A stretch of 64,000 nt of DNA from CALINF01 sp039990395. GTDB lineage: Bacteria > Pseudomonadota > Gammaproteobacteria > Pseudomonadales > Halieaceae. Below, in pieces: positions 37,003 through 46,049 of this stretch (position 1 is its first letter; each line of letters opens with the position of its first letter). Made by a program: the position numbers and the translations under genes. The notes beneath the pieces were generated by a model. The model did no database searches, was not told the origin of the DNA, and saw nothing but the letters and a program-made list of their open reading frames with translations. The stretch spans positions 96,626 to 160,625 of the forward strand of contig JBDXFZ010000111.1 in NCBI GenBank assembly GCA_039990395.1, given 5' to 3'.

Positions 37003-37675
37003 GCATACGTTTGCTAATCCTGCAGCGTTGGATGCCTCTCTTGCTGACGACATTGTGCACAGGCTTGCGACGGCTCTGGACGCGCGCGGCAGAGCCTATC
37101 TGGTGGTGTCAGGCGGCAGCACCCCCAAAGGCCTGTTTACTGCGCTGGCAGCATCTGATCTGGCGTGGAGCCAGGTCACGGTGCTATTAGCCGACGAGCG
37201 CTGGGTTCCCCATGACCATATCGATTGCAATGAGCGCATGGTTCGTGAACACCTGCTCACCGGTAAGGCGCGCGATGCACAGCTGCTGTCGCTGATTGAA
37301 GGGTACCCCGATACAGCCGCGAACCTTGCTTGGGTTAACCAGCAGCTAGCAGACATCGGGGCATTTGATGTAGTCATTCTGGGTATGGGGCTGGATGGCC
37401 ACACCGCATCGCTGTTTCCAGATGCCCCTGAACTGATCGAAGGGTTAGACACAATCGAGCCTGCGCTGATGACATCGCCGCAGGTAGCGCCTCACGGACG
37501 GATAAGCCTGTCGCGCAAACGGATACTCGATACCCGCTTGGGGGTTATCCATATTGTTGGGCAAGACAAACTGGCAGTTCTTAGCAACGCCGTGGCCAGC
37601 GACGATTGTGAGGCCTACCCTATCGTGAATTTTCTCAACTGCAGCAACCCTTTCACCGTATATTTTGCGCCGTAG
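36995..37675 (+). CDS. pgl: 6-phosphogluconolactonase
   Basis: About 226 residues from the ATG at 36995, eight bases inside zwf; an in-frame ATG at 36980 is possible. DevB/SOL-type signatures: VVSGGSTPKGLFTAL, LLADERWVPHDHIDCNERMVREHLL, ILGMGLDGHTASLFPDAPEL and RISLSRKRI. It hydrolyses the zwf product to 6-phosphogluconate for Edd. Enzymes for every step from glucose to pyruvate plus glyceraldehyde 3-phosphate are in this operon. Confidence 0.96.
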   Translation: MSEHTFANPAALDASLADDIVHRLATALDARGRAYLVVSGGSTPKGLFTALAASDLAWSQVTVLLADERWVPHDHIDCNERMVREHLLTGKARDAQLLSLIEGYPDTAANLAWVNQQLADIGAFDVVILGMGLDGHTASLFPDAPELIEGLDTIEPALMTSPQVAPHGRISLSRKRILDTRLGVIHIVGQDKLAVLSNAVASDDCEAYPIVNFLNCSNPFTVYFAP

Positions 37676-37704
37676 AGTGTTGGCCAAACGGGAAACAGAT
37701 ACAC

Positions 37705-38565
37705 ATGGATAACGCCTCTTTGCTAACTACCATCAGCAATGCATTGCCCGACTTGAAAAAGTCAGAGGCCAAAGTGGCCAATGTGATTCTGCAAGATCCC
37801 GACGCAGCCACTCGTTCAAGCATTGCTGTTTTGGCGGCCGCTGCCAACGTTAGCGAGCCTAGCGTTAATCGCTTCTGCAAGCGCTTTGGTGCCAGCGGCT
37901 TTCCCGATTTTAAGCTGCAATTGGCCAAGTCTTTAGTATCGGGCGTGCGCTACATGAGCCGCGCCGTAGAAATGAACGACGACGTAAACACCTACCCGGC
38001 CAAGTTGTTCGATAACACCATCAACGCGCTGGTGCAGGCGCGACAGGCGCTACCGATCACTGCAATAGAAGAAGCGGTTGAGCATCTGGCGGAAGCCAAA
38101 AGGATATTGTTTTTTGGGCTGGGCACCTCTGCAGCGGTAGCTAAAGACGCGGAGCACAAATTCTTTCGTCTGGGCATACCTGTATCTACCCATGACGATA
38201 TTTTGATGATGCGCATGCTTGCCACCTCCGCCGAGGCCGGCGACGTGGTGTTCTTTATTTCTCACACCGGTAGAACGAAAGCATTGGTGGAAGCAGCCAC
38301 TTTGGCACACGCAACCAAAGCCATCGTGGTGTCGTTAACCACGGCCGACTCGCCTCTAGCCGCAGCCAGCGACTGCACGATTGAACTGTCTGATACAGAA
38401 AATACTGAGGAATATCTGCCGATGACATCGCGCATCGTGCAGTTGGTTACTCTCGATACGCTAGCCACGGGCGTAACATTAAAGCGCGGAGAAGCCTTGC
38501 TGCCTCATCTGGCGCGAATTAAAGAAAGCTTGCAAGACACACGTTTTTCCAGCGACGAGAGCTAG
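37705..38565 (+). CDS. hexR: MurR/RpiR family transcriptional regulator HexR
   Basis: 286 residues: N-terminal RpiR-type helix-turn-helix (LKKSEAKVANVILQDP, SIAVLAAAANVSEPSVNRFCKRFGASGFPDFKLQLA) and a C-terminal SIS sugar-phosphate domain (RILFFGLGTSAAVAKDAEHKFFRLG, VVFFISHTGRTKALVEAA). HexR represses Entner-Doudoroff and central carbon genes and is released by KDPG. Position as the last gene of the operon and two HexR-like boxes before edd support negative feedback. Confidence 0.93.
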   Translation: MDNASLLTTISNALPDLKKSEAKVANVILQDPDAATRSSIAVLAAAANVSEPSVNRFCKRFGASGFPDFKLQLAKSLVSGVRYMSRAVEMNDDVNTYPAKLFDNTINALVQARQALPITAIEEAVEHLAEAKRILFFGLGTSAAVAKDAEHKFFRLGIPVSTHDDILMMRMLATSAEAGDVVFFISHTGRTKALVEAATLAHATKAIVVSLTTADSPLAAASDCTIELSDTENTEEYLPMTSRIVQLVTLDTLATGVTLKRGEALLPHLARIKESLQDTRFSSDES

Positions 38566-38573
38566 AGCGAACG

Positions 38574-40265
38574 CTAGATCTCGAGATAGTACAGCAGCAC
38601 GTAGGCCGTAAGCAGAACGGCAATCCAGAAAGCGGTGGTGCCTATTTTCCAGGTACGTCCCAGCGCGCCGGTGCTGCCGAGCAGGCGCTCGAGTCTGACA
38701 CCTCCGCCCTGGCGCATCGCATCGCTGGCCGCGCCAAGCTGATCACCCACCACCTGCAGAACATTCAACAGCCATAACCCGGTGCGCGTTAGTACCACCC
38801 GCCAAATCCAATCGGTATCCAATGAAATGGTGAGCGTGCGCTTCATCAACGGCAATAGCAGGAAGAACGCTAGCCCAGAGAACAACAACAGCTGTAGATA
38901 GAACAGCACCTTACCCGGCGAATACGCCTCGTACTCCATCGGGTACGGTAGCAGCGCCCACAATGGCTCTGGGTAGACGCCGATCAAAATACACAGGAAG
39001 GCGAAGAACACCATGGCCGCACCCATGTTCCACGGTGCATCTTTGGGCCGCATGCCAGAATCCTTCTGGAAGAATACAAACCAGGGAAACTTAATACCCG
39101 CATGCAAGAACACACCAGCAGATGCTGCGGCTAGCGCGAAATACACCAAGACTAAACCCTGCTGCTCTGCCGCTACCGAGATCAGCGTTTTAGTGGTAAA
39201 GCCCGAGGTGAGCGGGAAGCTGGAAATCGCCAACGCGCCAATGATGCCGCACACCGTGGTGAGCGGCATGGTACGAAACAATCCGCCAAGATCAGAACAA
39301 CGTGTTACACCTGTGCGGTAGATCACCACACCCGCGCTCATAAACAACAACGCCTTGTAGATGATATGCGCAAACGCGTGCGCCGCAGCGCCATTGATCG
39401 CCAGCTCGGTACCGATACCGATGGCCACCACCATAAAGCCAACCTGATTCACAATGGAGTAGGCGAGAATCCGCCGGGCATCGTTTTCTAGCAATGCGTA
39501 GATGATGCCGTAGAAGATCATGTACAGCCCCACCCAGATCAACATGGGCTCACCGGGGAACAATAGAATGAGCGCCAGCACAGCTGATTTGGTGGTGAAG
39601 GCCGACAGAAATACTGAGCCGGTAGGACTGGACGCAGGATAGGCATCGGCAAGCCACGCCGACACAGGAGGCGCCGCAGCGTTAATCAAAATACCGATGA
39701 GGATCATCCAGGTATCGAAGTTGGTGGCCAGCAAGGGTTGGATGTCGGTAGAGCCGGTGTGCACCACTATTCCCTCGATGCCCACTTTAAGAATGACACC
39801 GCCGAGTAAGTGCATGATGGCGTAACGAATACCCGCCGCTCGCGCAGCGTCTGTACCACCGCACCACACCACCACCGTGGAGAATATCGCCATCAACTCC
39901 CAGAACAAAAACAGGGTGATGAGGTCGCCAGCAAAACACACGCCCACTGCGCCAGCTGCGTAGGCATACGCGGCCGACAGCTCGTACCAGCGGGCATGTC
40001 TGAATGCGAATAAGCCGCCGGTAAACGCCATGATAGAAAAGATAGACGCGAACAAACGCCGAACGGCGCTGCCTTCAACGGGCTCGATGTGATAACCCAG
40101 AAACTGCGCCGTAGCGGCAACGCCGTCGGGCACCTGCCAGATGGCCCAGAGGGTGGCCACGGGCGCCAGGAACAACACAGCTGTGCGCAGATGGCCGCGC
40201 GTGAGGCCAATAAGCAAAGCGCCGGCTAAGAGGAACAACGCTGGTGGCATCATGCCATCAATCAT
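38574..40265 (-). CDS. Mrp-type antiporter, third D-like proton-channel subunit
   Basis: 563 residues, about fourteen or more membrane helices, proton-conducting membrane transporter family (MrpD/NuoL/M/N). The TM5 Glu is present (ITLFLFWELMAIFS). The helix carrying the usual TM7 Lys reads ILINAAAPPVSAWLADAYP, so Asn stands where sister subunits have Lys; a downstream Lys (FLSAFTTKSAVLAL) is kept. A C-terminal amphipathic and terminal helix region (about 480-563) is longer than in the other two D subunits. Last gene of the mnh operon; overlaps the 105-residue membrane protein by eight bases. It might stand in for the missing N-terminal channel of MrpA (inference). Confidence 0.88.
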   Translation of the reverse strand: MIDGMMPPALFLLAGALLIGLTRGHLRTAVLFLAPVATLWAIWQVPDGVAATAQFLGYHIEPVEGSAVRRLFASIFSIMAFTGGLFAFRHARWYELSAAYAYAAGAVGVCFAGDLITLFLFWELMAIFSTVVVWCGGTDAARAAGIRYAIMHLLGGVILKVGIEGIVVHTGSTDIQPLLATNFDTWMILIGILINAAAPPVSAWLADAYPASSPTGSVFLSAFTTKSAVLALILLFPGEPMLIWVGLYMIFYGIIYALLENDARRILAYSIVNQVGFMVVAIGIGTELAINGAAAHAFAHIIYKALLFMSAGVVIYRTGVTRCSDLGGLFRTMPLTTVCGIIGALAISSFPLTSGFTTKTLISVAAEQQGLVLVYFALAAASAGVFLHAGIKFPWFVFFQKDSGMRPKDAPWNMGAAMVFFAFLCILIGVYPEPLWALLPYPMEYEAYSPGKVLFYLQLLLFSGLAFFLLLPLMKRTLTISLDTDWIWRVVLTRTGLWLLNVLQVVGDQLGAASDAMRQGGGVRLERLLGSTGALGRTWKIGTTAFWIAVLLTAYVLLYYLEI

Positions 40266-40575
40266 CGTAGTAATCCTCGGGCCGCTTCAGCACAGCACCT
40301 AATATCTTGGCTACTAAGACCATCGCTACGCAGCAGGCAAAGCCAAATACGGCGCCAAAACCGAACCAGCCATCAACGCCAAAGTATCCTTTTACCTTGA
40401 TAAGCAACTGCAGCAGCACCGTAATGGACAACACAACGGAGAAGCCAATCCACAGCAGGCGGATTGTGCTCGGCCGTGTTAGCCAATGGTTATCGTCTCC
40501 TTCCACCCGCGGCACATCCACAACAGGCGAATCACCGGCTTGCGCCTCATGCACGTTGTTATCACGTTCGGTCAT
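40258..40575 (-). CDS. Small two-helix membrane protein within the Mrp operon
   Basis: 105 residues with a polar N-terminus (about 1-34) and two hydrophobic helices (about 38-60 and 72-96), ending in acidic residues (RPEDYYDD). Not recognised as any standard Mnh/Mrp subunit. Its start overlaps the upstream D subunit by four bases and its end overlaps the next one by eight, so it is firmly part of the operon and may be an accessory or assembly subunit. Confidence 0.75.
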   Translation of the reverse strand: MTERDNNVHEAQAGDSPVVDVPRVEGDDNHWLTRPSTIRLLWIGFSVVLSITVLLQLLIKVKGYFGVDGWFGFGAVFGFACCVAMVLVAKILGAVLKRPEDYYDD

Positions 40576-42035
40576 TTCACCCTTCCCACCAACTGGCTCT
40601 CGAGATCCAGCACCGGCTGATTAAAAAAGAAGAACGCAAGTGTAAGCGCAGCTGTTACGCACAATGCCAATACGGCCGGCCACGGCGCTTCGCCATGCGC
40701 TTTGCCGCCCGGGGCCTCCTTGGAGAACCACGCCATAAATATGATCGGCAAAAAATAGGCCGCATTCAAAATGGTACTGACAATGATGGTGAAAATGGCA
40801 ACGTAGTTATTGCTCTGGAACGCACCGGCTAAGATAAACCATTTGGATACGAAGCCACCGGTGGGCGGCACGCCGATCATCGACAAGGCGCCAATGGTAA
40901 ACGCAGCCATTGTCCAGGGCATGCGCGCGCCAATTCCGCGCAGCTGGTTCAACTCGGTTTTCTTGGACGCGGTATAGATGGCGCCCGCGGCGAAGAACAG
41001 TGTGATTTTGCCAAAGGCGTGGGCCACGATATGAACAGCGGCGCCTATTTCAGACAAGGGCGTGAGAATGGCCGCAGCCAGGATCACGTACGACAGCTGC
41101 CCGATAGTGGAGTACGCCAGCATACGTTTGAGATTTTGCTGGCGCAGGGCCACCACGCTGGCAGCAAGTATTGTGAATGCCGCTGCATACAACAGCCATT
41201 CAGCCGAGGGCTGCGCAAACAGAAAGTCTACGCCAAAGACATAGATGATGACTTTGGTTAGTGTAAACACGCCCGCTTTCACCACGGCCACGGCGTGCAG
41301 CAAGGCACTAACCGGCGTGGGCGCTACCATCGCCGCCGGCAACCAGCGATGCACGGGCATCATGGCGGCCTTACCAATACCGAACACATACAAGCCCAGT
41401 AGCAAGCCTACTGCGGGGCCAGCCAGCTTGCCGCTGATAATGCCGCCAGGTTCAAACGTTAACGTACCCGTGGCCATGTAGGTCCAGATAATGGCAGGCA
41501 GAAACAGCGCGATTGAGGTACCCAATAGAATACCCAGGTAGATGCGCGCCGAACGCACTGTGGCAGCATCGCCTTTGTGCGCCACCAAGGGGAATGTAGA
41601 CAATGTGAGTACTTCGTAACACAGAAATAACGTGAGCAGGTTACCGGCAAACGCAATGCCCATCACCGCGCTGATAGCGATGGCAAAGCACACATAGAAA
41701 CGTGTTTGGTTTTTCTCGTTGTTACCGCGCATGTAGCCAATGGAGTACACCGAGTTAACAATCCACAATGTGGACGCGAGTGCGGCAAACAACATGCCAA
41801 GAGGCTCTACGGTGAAGGCCAGCGAGAGCCCGTCGAACAATGGAGCCACTACCAGCTCAGGACGTTCGCCCGCCATGATATGCGGCGTTAATGACCACAC
41901 CACCACCGCCAATGAGGTAGCAGTAACAAGCGTTACACCTTCGCGCACATTGGGCCAGCGTCCACACAGCGCAATACCCACTGCCCCGATGAGAGGTAAC
42001 AGCAATGCGATAGCGATTGTGTCGGTAGGGTTCAC
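40572..42035 (-). CDS. Mrp-type antiporter, second D-like proton-channel subunit
   Basis: 487 residues of the NuoM/MrpD family with about fourteen helices. Key charged residues of the channel are kept: TM5 Glu in TLFLCYEVLTLSTFP, TM7 Lys in IGKAAMMPVHRWLPAAMVAPTPVSALLHAVAVVKAGV, and a later Lys in LRQQNLKRMLAYSTIGQLSY. It would translocate protons as part of the antiporter. Overlaps its neighbours by four bases on each side. Confidence 0.92.
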   Translation of the reverse strand: MNPTDTIAIALLLPLIGAVGIALCGRWPNVREGVTLVTATSLAVVVWSLTPHIMAGERPELVVAPLFDGLSLAFTVEPLGMLFAALASTLWIVNSVYSIGYMRGNNEKNQTRFYVCFAIAISAVMGIAFAGNLLTLFLCYEVLTLSTFPLVAHKGDAATVRSARIYLGILLGTSIALFLPAIIWTYMATGTLTFEPGGIISGKLAGPAVGLLLGLYVFGIGKAAMMPVHRWLPAAMVAPTPVSALLHAVAVVKAGVFTLTKVIIYVFGVDFLFAQPSAEWLLYAAAFTILAASVVALRQQNLKRMLAYSTIGQLSYVILAAAILTPLSEIGAAVHIVAHAFGKITLFFAAGAIYTASKKTELNQLRGIGARMPWTMAAFTIGALSMIGVPPTGGFVSKWFILAGAFQSNNYVAIFTIIVSTILNAAYFLPIIFMAWFSKEAPGGKAHGEAPWPAVLALCVTAALTLAFFFFNQPVLDLESQLVGRVK

Positions 42036-43522
42036 GGTAGATGACTCAACAGGTCAGCCGCCGCTGTTTCAGCCAGCGTTACCGGCAACGCGGACACAAG
42101 ACCAAAGTAGACATTGGCCAATGCCACCAGCCAGAGCCCGGCCACTAACGGTAGCGGTGCCTCTGCGAATGTTGCGTCTTCATTTTTGGGTGTGCCGAAA
42201 TACACACACTCAACAATACGCCAGATGTACACCACCGCCGCCAGCGAACTCATGACAACAACTACTATAGCCACAATGCCAAATGTGCCTTGCTCGAAGG
42301 CGGCTTGCAGCAATAGCCATTTAGATACAAAACCTGCCGTGCCGGGAATACCCACAAGACTGGCACCGGCCAATGCCAGCGCGGCACATGTCCAGGGCAT
42401 GCGACGCCCAATGCCTGCAATATCGTCTAGCCGCAATCCGGCAATGCGCGTTGCGATAGCGGCTACGGCCAGGAACAGTGCACCCTTGGCCAGAGCGTGA
42501 TTAAACATAAGTGCAACAGATGCCGTAAGGCCGGCAGCGCTGGCAAAGCTTGCGCCCAGCAAGATGTAACCGATTTGCGCAACGGACGAAAACGCCAATA
42601 GTCGTTTGATGTTTACTTCCACCATTGCCACGGCAGAGCCCACCAAAATACCCAGCAATGCCAACGGCGCGAGGAAAATCGCAAACTGAATCGCGTGCGC
42701 CTCGAGGTTACCCTGAAACACCAGGAAGTCGAAACGCAGCAACACATAAATGGCTACCTTGGTAGAACACGCTGCCAGAAATGCCGTAACCATGTGCGGC
42801 GCATAGGTGTAGGCGTTGGGTAACCAGATATGCAGTGGGAACACCGCCGCTTTTAGCGCCAGCCCCACCGTGATGAAACCTGCCGCCACCAAAATGGGCC
42901 GCTGATCGGTGACATCGGCAATGCGCAATTCCATGTCCGCAAAGTTCAAGGTGCCCGTCATCATGTACACCAACCCTACCCCGATCAGGTAGAAGGTGGC
43001 GCCAATCGTACCCATGATGAGGTACTTGAACGTAGCCGTTAATGCGCGCCGATCTGAGCCTGCCGCAATCAACACGTAGCTGGCAAGTGACGAGATTTCC
43101 ATGAACACAAACACGTTGAACGCATCGCCAGTTGCCGCAATGCCTGCCAGCCCCGCCAATACAATAAGCCAGGCGGCAAAAAACAGGTGTTGGCGGCCTG
43201 CATCCATATTCTGAGCTAGGCTGGCGCGGCCACATAGCAATGTGACGGCAGAGGCCCCGGTAACCAGCAACAGCATCAGGGCACTTAAGGCGTCTATCTC
43301 AAGTGTGATACCAAAAGGCGCAGGCCACCCGCCCATCTCGTAACTGAGCGCTCCTCCGGTTAGCACCATGGAGGTGATTGCAATGGCAATCACAAACGCC
43401 ATCACTGATGCGGCGCTGGCTGCTGCCCACGATAAACCGGGGCCACGCAGTAACACGACCAATGGCGCTGTAAGTAGCGGCACTACTATTTGCAATGCTG
43501 GCAGTTGTTGGGCGAGGCTCAC
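42032..43522 (-). CDS. mnhD: Na+/H+ antiporter subunit D
   Basis: 496 residues, the most typical MnhD/MrpD of the cluster: about fourteen helices, TM5 Glu in AFNVFVFMEISSLASYVL, TM7 Lys in LALKAAVFPLHIWLPNAYTYAP, broken-helix Lys in EVNIKRLLAFSSVAQIGYI. MrpD is an essential channel subunit of the multisubunit cation/proton antiporter used for sodium and pH homeostasis. Overlaps mnhC by four bases. Confidence 0.94.
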   Translation of the reverse strand: MSLAQQLPALQIVVPLLTAPLVVLLRGPGLSWAAASAASVMAFVIAIAITSMVLTGGALSYEMGGWPAPFGITLEIDALSALMLLLVTGASAVTLLCGRASLAQNMDAGRQHLFFAAWLIVLAGLAGIAATGDAFNVFVFMEISSLASYVLIAAGSDRRALTATFKYLIMGTIGATFYLIGVGLVYMMTGTLNFADMELRIADVTDQRPILVAAGFITVGLALKAAVFPLHIWLPNAYTYAPHMVTAFLAACSTKVAIYVLLRFDFLVFQGNLEAHAIQFAIFLAPLALLGILVGSAVAMVEVNIKRLLAFSSVAQIGYILLGASFASAAGLTASVALMFNHALAKGALFLAVAAIATRIAGLRLDDIAGIGRRMPWTCAALALAGASLVGIPGTAGFVSKWLLLQAAFEQGTFGIVAIVVVVMSSLAAVVYIWRIVECVYFGTPKNEDATFAEAPLPLVAGLWLVALANVYFGLVSALPVTLAETAAADLLSHLP

Positions 43523-43893
43523 GCTTGCGAATCCGGTTCTTCGATATCCAGCTGCTGGGTTTCGTCTTCTTCGATGGTGCCGTACGCCTCATAGATGCGC
43601 ACAACCAACGCCAGACCCAATGCAGTGGTAGAGATACCCACAACAATCGCTGTAAGAATAAGTACTTGTGGCAAAGGGTTGGAGTAAATCGCGTCTACCA
43701 CCCCTTTCTGGATAATGGGCGCAGTACCGCCTTCGACTTTATCCATGGTGATGTACAACAGAAACACCGCAGCCTGAAAAATACTCAGGCCCAGTAGCTT
43801 TTTAATCATGTTGGGCTTGGCGATAACGGCGTAAAAGCCCACCATTAACAGCACCGCAAACACCCAGTAGTTATAGAGACCCAGCAATTCCAT
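43519..43893 (-). CDS. mnhC: Na+/H+ antiporter subunit C (NuoK-like)
   Basis: 124 residues with three hydrophobic helices in the NuoK/MnhC pattern (YNYWVFAVLLMVGFYAVI, NMIKKLLGLSIFQAAVFLLYITM, PLPQVLILTAIVVGISTTALGLALVVRIYEAYG). The conserved Gly-Leu/Thr-Ala segment after PQVLILTAIVVG is characteristic. An acidic cytoplasmic tail follows. It starts three bases after the MnhB-type stop. Confidence 0.92.
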   Translation of the reverse strand: MELLGLYNYWVFAVLLMVGFYAVIAKPNMIKKLLGLSIFQAAVFLLYITMDKVEGGTAPIIQKGVVDAIYSNPLPQVLILTAIVVGISTTALGLALVVRIYEAYGTIEEDETQQLDIEEPDSQA

Positions 43894-43896
43894 GCG

Positions 43897-44883
43897 CTAA
43901 CGCCCCCGCGCCGCGAAGGCGTGGTAGATAGCCAGTAGAACGCCAGCAACGGTTATGCCAACGCCAAGCTCGATAAGGATAATGCCCATCTGCTGACCAA
44001 CGATAGGATTGCTGGTTAGCACGCCGTACTCCAAAAAGTTGCCGCCCATTAGCATGGTGGCAATGCCCACCCCGCCATACAGCAATGCACCGCCGGCCAT
44101 CATCCACATCAGCGTGCGAGGTGATATCACATTTAGCGCTTCGCGCTCGCCTTCAATCAACGCATACAAAATAATGGCCGCCGCAAAAATAGCACCCGCC
44201 TGAAATCCGCCCCCGGGGCCATATTCCCCGTGAAACTGCACGTATAGTGCAAACAGCAAAATAAAGGGAATCAATAGCTGCCCTACTACCTGCGGCACCA
44301 GGTGATGACTTAAGTAGGTGCGGCCCGTGGCTAAGTCTTCTGGCTTGCGATCACCCACAGCGCCGGGCAAACCCAATAGAAACAGCACGCCGATACCTGC
44401 GGTTAGTACCACGATCACTTCGCCGAGGGTGTCGTAAGCGCGGTAAGATCCCAGCACGGCGGTTACCACATTGGGTATATCGATAAGCTCGGGCGTTTTC
44501 TCCAAATACCACGGTGCCACGTGCTGATGCACTGGTGCTTCGGGGTCACCCAGTCTGGGCTTTTCGAACGTGGCGTACACCACCACCAACGTGGTGAGTG
44601 TAACCACCACTAGCGCCATCCAGCGGCCTCCCCGGTATTTGCGTTCGTTGCGTGGCGTAAGTGCTAGCGCGCCCAGTAACAATACCGTTGAGATACCCGC
44701 GCCAATCGCAGCCTCGGTAAGTGCGACATCGGCAGCATCCAATATGAAAAAGTTGGAGGCCATTAACAGCGAGAATATGCCCGTGAGCATGACCGACGTG
44801 AACAGGTTTTCTTCGCGCACAATCGCGATGGCCGTGATCACCAGCAACGTGAGCAGAAACAATCCAAACACCACTGTCATCAC
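43897..44883 (-). CDS. mnhB: Fused MrpA C-terminus (DUF4040/MbhE) and Na+/H+ antiporter subunit B
   Basis: 328 residues with three parts: residues 1-80, a DUF4040/MbhD-like segment (VMLTGIFSLLMASNFFILDAADVALTEAAIGAGISTVLL); about 86-180, an MbhE-like segment (YDTLGEVIVVLTAGIGVLFL); and about 195-325, the MnhB domain (LLFALYVQFHGEYGPGGGFQAGAIFAAA). In common Mrp antiporters the first two parts form the C-terminal end of the giant MrpA; here they are fused to MrpB and the MrpA channel part is absent from the chain. Overlaps mnhG by four bases. Confidence 0.9.
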   Translation of the reverse strand: MMTVVFGLFLLTLLVITAIAIVREENLFTSVMLTGIFSLLMASNFFILDAADVALTEAAIGAGISTVLLLGALALTPRNERKYRGGRWMALVVVTLTTLVVVYATFEKPRLGDPEAPVHQHVAPWYLEKTPELIDIPNVVTAVLGSYRAYDTLGEVIVVLTAGIGVLFLLGLPGAVGDRKPEDLATGRTYLSHHLVPQVVGQLLIPFILLFALYVQFHGEYGPGGGFQAGAIFAAAIILYALIEGEREALNVISPRTLMWMMAGGALLYGGVGIATMLMGGNFLEYGVLTSNPIVGQQMGIILIELGVGITVAGVLLAIYHAFAARGR

Positions 44884-45206
44884 GGAGCAATATCCTCCGG
44901 CAGGTCGGCGTTTTTAGGCAGCAGCCCAGCCAGGAATGCGGCGTTGGCCAGCGCATACGTTGCAGTCGGCCCTGTTAACAAGAGGAAAACGGCAATGGCC
45001 AGTAGTTTAACGGTGGCCAGTGTTAGCCCTGCCTGCAACATAATACCGCCGAGTATTAGCAAGGTGCCAAGGGTATCGGTAAGGCTACCGGCATGCATGC
45101 GTGTGTACAGGTCTGGCAGGCGCAACACGCCAATGCCACCAATCAACACGAACAGGCCACCACCCACCAGCATTACCCAACTCAACCCGTCAAGCAGCAT
45201 CGCCAT
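44880..45206 (-). CDS. mnhG: Na+/H+ antiporter subunit G
   Basis: 108 residues, three helices. MnhG/PhaG signature: GGLFVLIGGIGVLRLPDLYTRMHAGSLTDTLGTLLILGGIML. Starts in a TAATG overlap with mnhF and overlaps the next gene by four bases. Confidence 0.94.
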   Translation of the reverse strand: MAMLLDGLSWVMLVGGGLFVLIGGIGVLRLPDLYTRMHAGSLTDTLGTLLILGGIMLQAGLTLATVKLLAIAVFLLLTGPTATYALANAAFLAGLLPKNADLPEDIAP

Positions 45207-45574
45207 TAGGCATCTCCTGCTGCAGGCTTAGCGGAGGGCTTAGCTGTGGAGTCAGCTGTGGGGCTAGATTCGGGATTGGCGTTGGCTTGATAACCCGTGG
45301 AATCTATTGGTTGATCGGCATCGCGCGCTTTTCTGTTTTCAAAAAACTGCAGCACCGCGAGCACGCCAATAAAGTTGATAAGCGCATACGCCAATGCCAA
45401 ATCCAGAAAGTCGGGCCGGCCATACAAGAACGCAACAACAGAAAAGAGCAGCACGGTTTTGGTACCGAACATGTTCACTGCCAGTATGCGATCGTAAACA
45501 CTGGGGCCAATCAATGCCCGCGCCAACGCAAGAATCATGGTGACCAAAATGGCGATAGAGGCTGCTAAGAACAC
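45206..45574 (-). CDS. mnhF: Na+/H+ antiporter subunit F
   Basis: About 122 residues from a GTG at 45574, which sits just after the mnhE stop and has GGGAG eight bases upstream (inside the mnhE end); the alternative ATG at 45604 would overlap mnhE by 26 bases. MnhF core: ALARALIGPSVYDRILAVNMFGTKTVLLF and DFLDLALAYALINFIGVLAVLQFFE. The C-terminal third is a low-complexity Ala/Lys/Ser/Pro tail unusual for the family. Confidence 0.92.
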   Translation of the reverse strand: MFLAASIAILVTMILALARALIGPSVYDRILAVNMFGTKTVLLFSVVAFLYGRPDFLDLALAYALINFIGVLAVLQFFENRKARDADQPIDSTGYQANANPESSPTADSTAKPSAKPAAGDA

Positions 45575-45578
45575 CGGC

Positions 45579-46049
45579 CTAGCTCCCTGAAACCGCGGCA
45601 ACACGCCGGTTCATATCGCCGTCTATTAGAGCATCGGCGCCTTCTTGCGTGAGGCAATGCACCAATAGCTCACCTTCGTGATCATCTACCGTAACGGTAC
45701 CGGGCGTGAGCGTGATGGAGTTACCCAGAATGGCCTGGCCTAAAGGATCGCTCGACAGGGCCTGCAACCTGATAACCGTGGGGCTTATGGGCATGTGCCT
45801 GCTTAACACTACTCGTGCCACCTGCAGGTTGGCGATGATGAGCTCTTTACCCAGCCAACCCCAAAAAGGCAGCAAGCGCCAGGTAAGGTGCAGGCTGAAT
45901 ACCTCTTGCTTAAAAAAGCCCATGCGCCGCGACAGCACCAACACCAGCAAGCACGACACCACGCCAAGCCCAATCAGCAGGGGCTTGAACATGCCGCTCC
46001 AGAGCAGCCATGCGGTGAACCACAAAAGCAGGGTTAGCAGGATACGCAT
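45579..46049 (-). CDS. mnhE: Na+/H+ antiporter subunit E
   Basis: 156 residues. MnhE/PhaE signatures: N-terminal helices (LLLWFTAWLLWSGMF), LIIANLQVARVVLSRHMPISPTVI and LGQAILGNSITLTPGTVTVDDHEGELLVHCL. First gene of the operon E-F-G-B-C-D-D-x-D read toward lower coordinates. Confidence 0.94.
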   Translation of the reverse strand: MRILLTLLLWFTAWLLWSGMFKPLLIGLGVVSCLLVLVLSRRMGFFKQEVFSLHLTWRLLPFWGWLGKELIIANLQVARVVLSRHMPISPTVIRLQALSSDPLGQAILGNSITLTPGTVTVDDHEGELLVHCLTQEGADALIDGDMNRRVAAVSGS

